A stretch of 64,000 bases of DNA from Neurospora tetrasperma FGSC 2508 (taxonomy: Eukaryota; Ascomycota; Sordariomycetes; Sordariales; Sordariaceae), in contig NW_009799100.1 of the NCBI RefSeq assembly GCF_000213175.1, positions 4,467,099 to 4,531,098 on the forward strand, read 5' to 3'. Numbering within the stretch: position 1 is the first letter of the stretch; each line of letters begins with the position of its first letter. Position numbers and translations under genes: made by a program. The notes below the pieces were generated by a model. The model was not told the DNA's origin, searched no databases, and was given only the letters and a program-made list of their open reading frames with translations. Shown one piece after another: positions 23,794-36,198 of the stretch.

Positions 23794-26748
23794 TCAGAGG
23801 GCCAAGCCAGTTCCATCGCCGGTCCATCTGTAAAGGGCCAGCAGTTCTCTGCGGCGTTGGTGTTGTTCGCCAAGATCCTCAGGCACGCGGCCGCGGACCT
23901 GTGCAAGGGCACTGCGCATCACCCTGCTGAAGTTACGCTGCAAGGAGAAGGAAGAGTTACCAAAGCGTCCACAAGATCTATGCTATCACGAAGAGATCGA
24001 CATACCTGGTACTCCGTGTTCAGGGTAACCACGCAAGCCTCATGCGCACGAATGATGGTCTCACAAGCCTTGACGACACTGGGTGATGCCTCAACCTGAA
24101 GTTTATCTGCGATAAGCAGAAGGAGGAACGAGCCTTGGAGGAGATAGATGCCAAAGAAGAAAGGCATGAACTCCAGGCCGGGATCGTATTCAAGAATGTT
24201 GCTAATGGCTTCGGCAGCGGACACCGCATGCCCAGTAGCAGTAATAAAGCCCTGGCTACTGATCCAGAGGTCATTGTCATCAAGGAGGTTGATGGGATCC
24301 CATTTCCCCGTAAGGAGGATATGCAATACATGCATAACGTGTGTTCCATAGGCCATGACGATGCGAGTCTGGATATCGCTTTCTGTCATCCGGCTGGAAG
24401 TGGTGTGTACGCTGTGTACACTTTGAACTGACGGTGTGCCAGCATCGTGGGGCGCATCATTGGCGGTTGGAACACCGGCCGCCTCGGCAGCCTTCTCGTC
24501 AGCAGCTTGTGCTTGTGCGCTAAGACTGAGATTACGATGCTCGAATCTCTTGATACTTTCTTCATAGATTTCAAGATGGCGGGTAATCTCAGCTGTCTGA
24601 TCATCCCATTCACGGGATGAACGGAAGCCAACGCCAAAGCGTGGGTGATTTCGAGCATGATGCAAGTCCACGATCTCGCCGAGAATGGTCATCAAGGGCA
24701 GGAAGTAGCCAAAAATGCTATGACCAGTGCAGACAAAAGATGGTCCACGATGCCGAGCAGCTGGAGTGTTAGGATCCGAAGCCAGAACATTCGGATCGGT
24801 GTAAGCATAGAAGTTCCCGTTCTGGTAGTCGGTATCATCCATGGGCTGCAAAAGACCATCGCACTCGATGTCGAGGAGGAACAAAGGCCGGTTGTAACAT
24901 AGTGCAAGGTGACGGTCGACGATATAGACGAGCCACCAAATACGCCGTCTCTCTTCTCGTTCCTCCTCGGTAATCATGCCAGGAATGTTGCCCATTTCCC
25001 CGTCAAGCTCGCTCCCACTGTTCTGCATAGAGGGTGAGTTTTGTGGTATTTCTCGTCCGAGCTTGAGCTCACGAGCTAGTGACCATGCGGCGTTCCACCA
25101 CCGCAAGCTGGCACCTTTATACTCGCTTGCAGAAACCACGGTGGCAAGGTGGATATAAGTCACCACATCGTCCAAGGTCCCTGCGGCGCCAAATGCGCCA
25201 GTCTCACCGGTCAAGGCATCCATGCTGATCGATCCCGGAAGAGCTACACCGAGGCCACCCAGCGCCACTCCATCAACAATTGGGCTCGAGACAGGTGAAG
25301 GCTCCTCGGACGGGGTGTGAATTAGAGGTTTAAGAAGGCTCACTGTGAGCTCCAAAAGCTTTTGGCAGATCTTGCCGCGCGCTGACGGAACGGTCGTCAA
25401 AAAGGGGGCATCGCTGGTTTGAGCAGCAACCCACAGCATGCTTGCTAGAAGCGCAGGTTGACATTGACGAGGTTTCGTGGGGTGCAAGAAGGAGCGCTTT
25501 CGAAATACAAATCCAAGAACATAAGGCGACATGGGGTGCATCTGCGCCGAAGAGGAACTGGCAAAGTATAGGTCGATGAGGTCGCATGCCAACGACACCG
25601 GCATCAGGTTACCCAGGTGCGGTAGAAGTGGCTCCAACACGGGGTATCGTAATTGTGCATGGCTGTAGGTGGGCTGCGGAACATGCTGCGCAAACTGGGG
25701 TGGCGGTGATGCCAAGTTCATCCAACCAGGCGAAGTTGATCCGCCAGCCATAGGATAAGCGCTCAACGGGCTGGTCCCAATGCGAAAACCACTTGATGTG
25801 TTTGCCGAATAGCCGGTCGGACTTTGAGTATGCAGGGCGTATGGTAGATCTGGATAGTTGGACATGGCAGCCTGATTTGAGCCGTATGGTGTATGATGCG
25901 ATGCGCCGTTCATCAGATGAGCACCCATCCCTTGACGGTGATATTCTTGGTGGATATTCCCATAACTGAGATCGAGAGCAGCCGGGCTTTCCAGATCTCT
26001 GTCCATGGCCCCCGGATGACTCGCGATATGTGTCTGATGTGCGCCTAGATCAATACTGTCCATACTCCCGGTCCTTTGACTCCTCACTGAACCTTCGCTC
26101 ATATCGCTCATGGTTTTGTCGTTTGAAGTTGTTTGGTGCTCGATGGGTAAGGAAGAAGCTCGCTTGGCTGCTGTGGTACTCTCGGTTCGGTTCGGGGGGG
26201 ATTGATCGTTTTCGCCGGCTTGGCTCGGGTTTTTGTGACCGTTCAATGGGGCGGCGGCGGCGGCAGCTGCTTGTGCCGCTAAATCCTTTCTTGAAGCCTT
26301 TCCACGCTTCTTTCGCTCTCGGATGTACTCGCAGCCAAGTCCGAATTCTAATCACCGTCAGACTATGCGTTGACTTGTTTCAAGACTCACTTTACTTACC
26401 AATGCAATGGGCACATGGATGCTGGCCATCGCATTTTGTCCGCAGCTGATTGCACTGGTCACACGCTCTGCTTATTCGTCTACGAATGGGTCCAGCCGCT
26501 CCTGTTGCTCTGGTTGCCGGTCCATAGGGATGTTGTCGGTGCTTTGGTTGAGGTCCTGCCCTTGCTAGGTGGTGGTTATGAACACTGACGTGCTGCTGAA
26601 GTTGCTGAAGAGCATAGTGAGAGCCGGGGCCCATGGTGTCGAGGCCAGCGGCATGGAGATGGCTGGCTGAGACATGTCCGCCAGATAGCAGGGTAGGAGA
26701 GGGCATAGCATGATAAGGGGCGAACCGGTGAAGTGGATTAGACAACAT
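23794..26748 (-). CDS. xlr-1: XlnR/XLR-1 zinc-cluster activator of hemicellulase and xylose-use genes
   Basis: Three exons, 26748-26400, 26347-24006 and 23937-23794, with introns of 52 and 68 nt, give 944 aa. The DNA-binding domain spans residues 96-122: [13 protein letters not shown]...CAHCIEFGLGC, a Zn2Cys6 cluster with spacing C-x2-C-x6-C-x5-C-x2-C-x6-C. It is followed by the basic linker [14 protein letters not shown]. Intron 1 splits the cluster before Glu117. A fungal-specific transcription-factor homology region fills the middle, and the C-terminal block ([34 protein letters not shown]) is strongly XlnR-like. The last 47 residues come only after removing intron 2 and end in [13 protein letters not shown]. 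XlnR, Xyr1 and XLR-1 activate xylanase and D-xylose catabolism genes in the nucleus, usually under carbon catabolite repression. No break is seen. Confidence 0.96.
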
Positions 26749-27552
26749 CTTGGCTGAATGTGCAGCGTTGATGATGAGGATGGAAATAAGGTGTACCAGG
26801 TGATGTGAGGCCTTTGAGCCGCTGGACCAAAGACGGGGACTTCGAGTGAGAGCGGGTGCTGGTTGAAGCGCCGTAGTGTACCAGTCGTAGTCACAGGTAA
26901 CAGACAGGAACGTCGTCGGCGAGGATGAAGAGGTGAGCGCTATCTATATCCTAACCCTTGGCGCAAAAGCTTGATGAGCTGCCGGGCGGGAGCCGGACTG
27001 GTCAGCAGTAGTCTAACAGGGGGAACTAGAAACCGATGTGGAGATGCCCAGGGACGGGACAGGAGCATAGGGTAGGTAGCAGAAGGGGCACCACGCTGCG
27101 GGAGAGGTCAACATGGGTGAGAATAAAGGCCGGTACAATCCATCTGCACGAAGGCAGCAGGGCCAGCATAATATGGCGGGTCTTGGGTATAAGAGAAGTT
27201 GACCAGGTGGCGGGCCAGACGCAAGAGTGAGCAGACATGATCGAAACGGCCCCCGTTGAGAACGTGGTCATGATGATGGTGGGTGGTACGCAAAGAGGAG
27301 GGTGTGTGAACGTACATGGCGCAGAATGTGGTTCAAGACAGGACGGCCAGGAGATTCCTGGACTAGGGAGTGGTGTCTTCGCTCTCCCGAGCCCGCCAGT
27401 TAGGGGTAAGACTTAGTCGTGATGGTCGCCGTCTTGCAGTTGTTGTCTCTCGTGGTTGTGGTCCGGACTGGGTGACTGTCTATATCTTCAGCCTCCAACT
27501 ATATGCCGTATAGTGGTGGAGAGGAGCCGGAGGGAGCAGAGAAGCCCAAAAG

Positions 27553-27559
27553 GGCTAAA
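27553..27559 (+). promoter_or_regulatory. GGCTAAA word, possible XlnR/XLR-1 binding site
   Basis: GGCTAAA is the known core bound by XlnR-type regulators. It lies about 0.8 kb upstream of the xlr-1 ATG, so self-regulation is conceivable. One 7-bp match in a long region is weak evidence. Confidence 0.25.
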
Positions 27560-30095
27560 GGAGACCGGATTCGAACAGGAGAAGACGTCGGTAATTTTTC
27601 TTGAGAGCGGTTCCTGCTTCTTGGTTGCACTTTGGGCAAGAGTCTATGTATGCTTGGCGTGCATATACAACGTGAGGTTGACGGCGAGGTCGATGAGGAC
27701 TAACCAGACCAGATCCAATTGGTGAGCGCGCCTCCTTTCTGGGCCAGAGACAATATACTAAGGTAACGAGCTTATATTGCGAAGGCAATATGTATACAGG
27801 GCGGCGGGACGGGAGAAGCCTGGGGAGACGTGAATCTGTGTCCAGAGCAGGAGAGGATGTAGCGCAGGCTGGGTAGGATGCTGGAAGGGAGATTGGGAGA
27901 GGGAAAAAAACATGACAGCGGGTTTCGTGCAATTCCTTCTGGGAAAGTGGAAGCCGCTGCCTCAGGGTTCACTTGGTGATATACGGACCATCTTCCCTCC
28001 ACACAGCGGAGCACTCTCCAAACTGGGTTGGCCTACTGGCAGGGATCTTGGGGAAGTGGTTTCGTGTGGAGAAAAGAAGTGGTGTGCGTCTGCATCATGG
28101 TGGTAGTGAAGGGTGGTAGCCCCCCAGAAAGAACGGTGTATGCACAGCAAACCATTGCCCAACCCAAGCCGCTAACAAGGCGGAAAATGCAACGAATGGT
28201 TATTCAACTGTGAGTAGGTATAAGGGGCGAACAACCTATGGCGTTGAGGGGTTTGAGTGCCGGATGGTGTTTGTCGTTGTCCCGACAATGGCTAACATTG
28301 ACATCGCCCGACTGCCTCTTTGATCTCGTGGACACTATCACTTGATATACGTAGGGGACTGTGCCATCCTGAAATGTAGCGAGTCATGGACTCTAGATGA
28401 ACCTTGAGGATGGATTCGTCTCAACTTTGGACAGATGGAGGGTTTTGGGGGTAGGTAGAGGTAGGCTGAAACCTCGGTGACTTGGTGGCTGACCGGTCAC
28501 TACTGCGTATGTCTCATGGCGCTGAGGAATGGCAGGATTTGGGAACGACAGGGTCTACTGCCCAAATTGGTAGGTATACTCCTCGCATCCCCTCCCGTTC
28601 TCTGTTCTCCGCATTTCCTCCGCGTTTTTTCTCCTCACGGCATTGTCTCGTCCGTCATAAAATCCGTTGTTTCCCAAGTCCCGGTAAGGCGACTCGCTTC
28701 CTAATGACTTGACAAGGCATCTAAAAGCGAGGAGAGATTGAACGTGAGACTCAGGTGCGGCCAAACGATGGTAGCGTTACTGCGAAATGGTGAATGGACG
28801 CTGCAACCCCCTGCCGCTCAAGCGCTGCCGGCTCCTCCCCAGTGCTCCCCTCTTGCTTCGGCACCAAGTTGTAGGGATGGCTGCGAAGCGCGGAGTGGTC
28901 TTGAGGACAGAAAGGGATGGCCTTGACCATTCAGGCCGGTTCCGTCCCCTGCTACCTCCAAGCGTAGGAGGGTACCTGTCACCAGCCTTGCCATACTCGT
29001 TCTCGTCTCTGTCCGTAGTGTAGTCACCGTAGGTGTAGTGTAGGTATATGTGCCTGCTGCTATGGTGAACAGCAGCAACTAGACTCTGGCCGTTGCGATC
29101 GGCCATTCCGACTCTGGTGAGGGGGAAAAGCGGAGGTGTCGAGGTACCGTAGCTGTAGCCTGTCGCTTAGCTTACTCCATGTTTTTGTGCCGGGCCACTC
29201 CGGGGCAACATGTGGGTTTAGTGGGGAAGAATGGAGGCGTCTGGACAGCCTTTGTCCACACAAAAGTGCCGCTGGAACACGACCCAGCAGGGGTGTCTTT
29301 TGGAGATATCCACCACCTGCTGGGACGCCCGCTGTGCGGTTAGATTGTTGGAAGTGGAAGCTTCTCTGACCCCGGACTTGCTGGCGTGCTCTAGACTCAT
29401 CCGGATGGGTGGAAATCGACCCAGTTCGCCCAGCTCCCGGCTACTGTGTATAGACAAGTCGCTGGAGGCCTTGGTTGCGGCAATCTGGTGTACAGTGTGT
29501 GTGTCAGTGTATCAAAGTGTCCTTGGTTCGTGATGGAGGTGGGTGGCAGCCAGAAACATGCACGCCCGCATTCGCGGGAATCAATCTGACCTTTGGGTGG
29601 TGTCGAATTGGATGTTGTCCGCAGGATTTTGGCGGCTGGAATTGAAGTCAAGTGTGATGTGAGGTGGAGCAAAAAGACGCTTTCGGTTGCAGTGGAATGG
29701 GGTCTCCACGGCGCGTTTTTCGGGTTTTCTGGAGTTTTCTGGGGTCACGGAAATCGTGGGATGCCCCTGGGGAACTGGGGGGGGGAGGCTCGGGGCAAAC
29801 TGTGGGTGAAGAAAGCCTGGAGAGCGCCGAGAACCAAAAGACCTGCCAAGCCGATCCACATCCGGCCAAGTATTGCGGGGTATCCACATGTGCCCACTCA
29901 TGACGCCTTGGCGGGAGCCACCTAGAAATTTTTGTAGGTCATGTTCGGCTTGTGGGCGAGCGGCTGCTTGCCAGCTTCCGACTTTGCCCCTGCCGATGAC
30001 TACCATCGCGATGACGATGGTGCGCGACTCGGTACTATAGCGGCCGAAAACCACGGGATCAGCGAGCTTTCCAGGTTGTATGTACCAGCTGCTGG

Positions 30096-30115
30096 CTACC
30101 TAGGTACCTAGGTAG
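30096..30115. repeat. Perfect 20-bp palindrome of the TACCTAGGTA type
   Basis: The two 10-bp halves CTACCTAGGT and ACCTAGGTAG are exact reverse complements. It is the longest member of a family of short palindromic words spread through the non-coding DNA of this window. Confidence 0.8.
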
Positions 30116-33100
30116 TCAACACTGGTGACTGGAGGGGCAAGAGGGAGGAAGATATTCCAACCTTAGTCGACGAAACATTAAAACCACTCTCGCCAGTTCT
30201 TTCACGCATCAAAACATCACATGTTCCATTTTGAATTCAGGTATGTAACTCAAGCATTCAGTCACCTGCTTCATTCTTTCCTCCTGTTGTTTGTCTCCCG
30301 TTGTTCGATACCTCCCGCTATGCTCTCCACATTTGGGCTTCTGGGGTCGGAACTGAACAGGTGCACCTGCAAACTCGACAAAACACCACTTTCATTTACG
30401 CGGTGGCGACGAGGTTGACAAAAGCAGAACCCCATTTCTGTTCTTAAATATCCTCCTGCATCAAAGATATCGCCCGCTTCCTCTGGTTCGATGGACGGTG
30501 CCACCTCTCGATTTCAACCTACACAAGCTCTCTCCAAATTTTTGCTCTCATCTTTTGGGTTGGTGACGAGGATCCCCTACATGAACAACGCCTTCTGTAG
30601 ATTACACGTGGGCTGCCTGAGTCGCGCGTCCCAACGCCGGGCCATCTGGAGGTGTCCTTGGAACCTGAAATTTCAGATTTGTCTAGCCTCGTGTATTGAT
30701 CGAAACCTGCTGTTCCAGACTGTTCCATTCTGTTGCTATCAGACATACTTATCCTTTTCTCCAATTTATTTGAACTACACATCAACCAACATAAAAGCGA
30801 GAAAGAGGCTTCCAATAGTCGGATCTACCTCTAATGCTACACGCCCATTCAATTACCAACGACGTCACAATCCCGTCCGGCAGTTCGCTCAACACTTTTA
30901 CTATGCAGTACATACTAATGGTGTACTTCTCCACAGACGCACCCGGTATCAAAAAGCGCTAGCGCCAAGTCTGGATATCTTTAGGTGCGCGTTTCACAAG
31001 AAACTGATCAGCGTGCTCCAACGTTCGTCATCACCTGTGGATGCTTTGTTTGAACAATAGTGTTGCAAATCACTTCCTAACTCGCTAAAACCCTCCGCAT
31101 CGCTTATAGATCAGAGAAACATACCCAGAGCAAGCAACTTGTAGTGTTGTGGTGTGGATGAAAAAATACCAGAGTTACGGAAACTATCGACTTCTAGCCA
31201 CAATATCTTGACCATCTAGGCTCTTTGAAAACAAACTATCGGCAGTAAAAAAAAACCGAGATGGATGAGATCATGCAGTGGAGCCGTACCTACATGTCTC
31301 CATGTCCCATGGTAGGCGCCGTCGAGTTGCAGCCGCTAGAAACCTGTACGTATTACCTAGGTATGTATAGGTGGGTAGGTACGCAGCACCCATTTGCAAC
31401 AACATCAGTTGCTAGACCGCACCTGGCTGGTAGCGTCTGGCCCGCTATCAACCGAACCCAAGGGCTGCCCGAAAAATTAGATTGACTATACTTTTGTTCC
31501 TTCGAGGTCTGTCCGCACGAACGCGGCTGTCAATGGGGGCATCCACGCATTTTGCTGACATTTGCGGTGCCATACCTCTCGGACAAGAAGCTGGCCTCCA
31601 TAATCTCGCCCATGACAGCTCGGGACTCACTTGAGCGGGCCGTTCTTTGACACTTCCGTCAACCATGCCTCTTCAACCCCGAATCGGTAGGATGTACAAG
31701 ACTACACTACAATCATGGGACGCTACCCTGCCGCCAATCCGCCTTGCACCTGCAACCCCAACAGTAGCGCGGCAGGCCCATCTGTTAGAGCAGACTGGAG
31801 CTTCTTGAACCTTCTTCTTTTAGTGTCTTGACGGGGTAGTCACCAGAAGACCCTGACGTTATTAGCCCCGAGATCCGGAAAACTAACCAAGACTGTCTTC
31901 AGGCCAAGTATATATGTGGATTCCCTTGACGTCTCGCTTTGTCTCCCCCTTCTCCGTGTGCAGCCAATCTGTGGTGGTGGTCATGAGTGGAGGGTTCAAG
32001 AGCAAGGAGTTGGTTGATGAAGAAGTTTAACTGAACCAAAAACCCAAGAAACCATCTTGAAATACCTGACCAAAGACCAGGCCACCAATGCACCTTCCAC
32101 ACGCCCATTCAACTCAAATCCGGGGAAGGACTCCACGGAAGCCTCGTTTTAACACTACACTACCATCGGGAAGATGACGACGAGGATCATGGAGAATGAA
32201 CCCTTGTTTGCGATGCCCGACCGACCGGCCGGCGGACCGATACTCCACATGCAAGCCAGATCGCAACCACGACCTTGAGTCTTGCCGGTCACACTGCGGT
32301 GTCCATTCTGATTTGCTAACCGCTCTGATACCCTTGTACTCGGTCTGCCATACTGCTATTGGAGAGCCAATAGGCATCTTCCTCCATCGCCACATCGCTG
32401 AAGTGTTGCCGCAAACCCGATCCTTGAACGTCCAAGAACGTCTTCTCCGGACTATCGACAGCTCCGACGCCCGTATTAGGAAGCAACATCTCATCCTTCC
32501 TGTGTATGTCCTTGCAAGTGACCGCCTTACCACACGCTGAAGAGAAATCATGAGCCCAAGATGAGCCCGAGCACAGAATTCTGATAAACACCTTGCTGGG
32601 CATGATCTAATCGCAAGCGCGCGGCCATGTTTCTCCAGTCTCAGTTAGTTTTCTCTTGTCCATCACGATGCTACATTCAAGGGGACATAGCGCTTTCTCT
32701 GGATAGTAATACGCACCTTCAGCGGACATCTCATTGATCATCCGAAAGTTTGGTGGCATATGATCTAGCTTCGGGCATTTCTTGCTGTTGATACTAAATC
32801 CTGCCGAGAAATGCACATACCTATAGCTCAGACGATTTGGGGCAATTCCTTCAATGTACCATAAGCAAACAATATAATACAACGACCTTGGTGTGTTTGG
32901 CTAACTAACAGTAGGTATTGATCGAAGGAATCGGGCTCGAACGGATCCAACTTAATCCGCCTTCAGGTTTCTCAGCACGTATAGCTGAAAGTTCATCATG
33001 ATAGCTTTGAGCTTTCTCGGTAACTACCGAATTACAGTCTTCGCATACTCTATATCACTGCTAGCTGGGCTGTCGTGACGGGAAACAACCTTGAAAGTAT

Positions 33101-35444
33101 TGCTCTCAGCCTTTCCGTCTGGTCTAGGCCGAGTTCACGACTAAACCAAAGGTGAGCTATACCTGTGGTACGGATAAGTAACCTGACAACCAGAGTTACA
33201 ACATGCAAGATCGCATCGATATGTCGCATTAACCCCTGCGGCGATATATTGCCTTATGCACCCCGCCATTTGTCCCCGGAAAAGGGGCCGTTTTTCCACC
33301 ACCATGGAGCGCGCATCAGAAGCAGTCAACACTCTGCCAAACCCGTGTCAGGTTTCGTTTTCAAAGCACCAGACAAACATGTTAAGTCCGATGTGTTCAA
33401 AAGGCATTGACATTCTCTTTACGACATTAAAAAAGGTGGCCCGCACAAATGCACCCCGGACTTGACATACCGGCATTGGCTTGACAACATCATGAGGTCC
33501 TTATATAACATGGCTGTGATGACAATTATATTGCTTCTTCCCCTCCGTCTGTACCTGTGGAATCGCACCTGGCCCTTCTGGACACGACGTTAGTACCAAA
33601 AAATTTTCATGAGAGACTGCACACTGTACAGATCATAGTGGTCCGCCGGCTCCTTATCATGTTACCGTTATCCATCTAGTATCCGCTGTGGCTGCTTTTC
33701 TTTGCTTCGTTTTGCCTGGACTGATCATGGTCCTGCTGGAATATACTCATCGCGCTCAGAGTCTGCTGTGCAAGCGTTAGGCTGTCAGGCCTAGTGGAAG
33801 TTGGAAAAACCCGGTCGCAGACCACTATACTCAGATGGACTTCGGGTCTCTGGCAGCCATCATCTATCTTCAACGCCAACAACCCTGGTGCTAGTAACTG
33901 AAAGCATCTCACATGATCAACCGTTGAGTTTTTCAGATAGTTCTGCACATAGCAGCCACAGAGCCTTCATCATTGTCGTCCAATCGGTAGAATGAAGTGT
34001 CCCAGTCTGCATGTCAAAAACCACGTGTCGGCAAATATCGCAATGGTCGGGCGGGATGTGTTAGCAGTTTGCAGTCTGCCTAACCTCCTCACATCCTCCT
34101 CTCTCGGATATTTCTAGAGGTACCTACCTCCATGCCACTTTAGTATTTCGGAGGAAGGAAGCACGACAGAACCGTTCGAAGTTCAGATCTGGGCGTACCA
34201 AGCTTTACTAAATGCCTACTGCGGGGAGGAAGCATATCATGATCGGCAAACATTGGGAGGAAGAAAGAGAAACCATTTACAGAATCGGATCAACAAACAT
34301 CAGATATTGGATACTTACTCACTCGACTATAGGAGCAGGACGACAGCGACATAACATCTTCGATGATAGGTGACCATTGGAGAGATTAGCCGTGGTTAGT
34401 TGCTGGCTGAATAATATGACGCTACCTTCTACGAGGCCACACGCTATTAATGATGATCAGTTTTTACTTTCACGGTCTGGTGATGGATCTGTGGTAGATT
34501 GATGGGCTTCATTGTTCGCAAACCACCATTCCCCATATTGGAAAGCTTCCCATGAAAATCTACTGAGAAAGAGAACTACCTATCTCACAGATGAGAAGCT
34601 GTAATTGCCAGATATCATCACTCATTGACGCGCACTTCTAAGCAGTCCATTGGAATAAATTTCCACAACGAGACAAGCGTTTCTCAGTCTTCACAGATTT
34701 CAACTCCGCAGATCACACACAAACTCGAGTCCCTCCACAAAACAGCCACTCATCGCCAGTCAGTTGAATCAACGGCGTCCATTACCACCAGTGATGCATA
34801 CATACCTAGTGTGGAGATGCAGTGGTCTCGTAGCCTCCGAGTATGAACTCCTCTCCCTGAGTCCGGCACTTACCATGACAACTCCTGTTCCCCCACAAAG
34901 TATTACCGACCATATCCTACCCTCTACCTTACTGTAGACTCGCATTCGTCGCCGTCAAACTATCCGGATGTTCAGTGGGCAGTGATACCCAAGTTCTGCT
35001 CGAGCTACCGTGACAGATGATGGGCAGTCACTTAGAGTGCCTACCTCTAGGTAGCCGCAATGACGCCCCAACTTCGATGTCTCCTTCGCTTTCTGTGTCA
35101 TCTCTGTCGAAGGTTTCTGGTATTTTATTCCGGCAAGATTGGAAGGATTGAGCCAGAATCATGTTTCTTTTTCCAAGCTGCAGACCTTGGGTACTATGTA
35201 GGTATCATTTGCTTTTGGACGACACAAATGTACGAGAGTTTCCTTGCGCTGGTCAATCTTGAACCTTGAGGGAAAGGTTTTGGAAATGATCTGCACACAC
35301 TTCATAGTTGCTGGCTATAACTGGGGCAATCTTCGAGTGTCGCTGGCAATGCCCGGAGTGTATCAGGCTTGTTGCTGTAATTACAATCTTGCGTGCATAC
35401 TATAGGCTCAGAATTTCAATTATTCAGGTATCTATCACTAAGAA

Positions 35445-35463
35445 GCGCCAGTGGTTTAGTGGT
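35445..35463 (+). tRNA. 5' end of a probable tRNA (tRNA-Gly-like), cut by the assembly gap
   Basis: The last 19 resolved bases before the N run, GCGCCAGTGGTTTAGTGGT, look like the 5' half of a tRNA: acceptor strand GCGCCAG, then TG, then a D-arm beginning GTTTAGTGGT with an A-box-like core. This start resembles fungal tRNA-Gly. The anticodon and 3' part are in the gap, so identity is unproven. Confidence 0.5.
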
Positions 35464-36198
35464 NNNNNNNNNNNNNNNNNNNNNNNNNNNNNNNNNNNNN
35501 NNNNNNNNNNNNNNNNNNNNNNNNNNNNNNNNNNNNNNNNNNNNNNNNNNNNNNNNNNNNNNNNNNNNNNNNNNNNNNNNNNNNNNNNNNNNNNNNNNNN
35601 NNNNNNNNNNNNNNNNNNNNNNNNNNNNNNNNNNNNNNNNNNNNNNNNNNNNNNNNNNNNNNNNNNNNNNNNNNNNNNNNNNNNNNNNNNNNNNNNNNNN
35701 NNNNNNNNNNNNNNNNNNNNNNNNNNNNNNNNNNNNNNNNNNNNNNNNNNNNNNNNNNNNNNNNNNNNNNNNNNNNNNNNNNNNNNNNNNNNNNNNNNNN
35801 NNNNNNNNNNNNNNNNNNNNNNNNNNNNNNNNNNNNNNNNNNNNNNNNNNNNNNNNNNNNNNNNNNNNNNNNNNNNNNNNNNNNNNNNNNNNNNNNNNNN
35901 NNNNNNNNNNNNNNNNNNNNNNNNNNNNNNNNNNNNNNNNNNNNNNNNNNNNNNNNNNNNNNNNNNNNNNNNNNNNNNNNNNNNNNNNNNNNNNNNNNNN
36001 NNNNNNNNNNNNNNNNNNNNNNNNNNNNNNNNNNNNNNNNNNNNNNNNNNNNNNNNNNNNNNNNNNNNNNNNNNNNNNNNNNNNNNNNNNNNNNNNNNNN
36101 NNNNNNNNNNNNNNNNNNNNNNNNNNNNNNNNNNNNNNNNNNNNNNNNNNNNNNNNNNNNNNNNNNNNNNNNNNNNNNNNNNNNNNNNNNNNNNNNNN
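35464..36198. other. Assembly gap (735 N)
   Basis: Unresolved bases. Frames drawn through the gap are artefacts. The left edge falls inside a probable tRNA, and the right edge opens in a T-rich tract. Confidence 0.99.

Larger units (their letters stand above)
26749..35444. other. Long gene-poor region upstream of xlr-1
   Basis: About 8.7 kb up to the partial tRNA and assembly gap holds no recognisable protein. All frames are short and overlap on both strands. The xlr-1 promoter and probably a long 5' leader lie in its left part. A G-rich patch is at about 29780-29795, a perfect 20-bp palindrome at 30096-30115, and further TACCTAGGTA-like words near 31348 and 35040. No RNA gene was seen before 35445. 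Confidence 0.5.

Noticed and set aside
27560-27580. GTTCGAATCC on the minus strand, a tRNA B-box-like word
   Set aside because: No matching A box, acceptor stem or cloverleaf can be built around it.
29581-30054. 157-codon minus-strand frame in the xlr-1 upstream region
   Set aside because: Overlapping frames on both strands and low-complexity Pro/Arg content suggest a by-product of GC-rich DNA.
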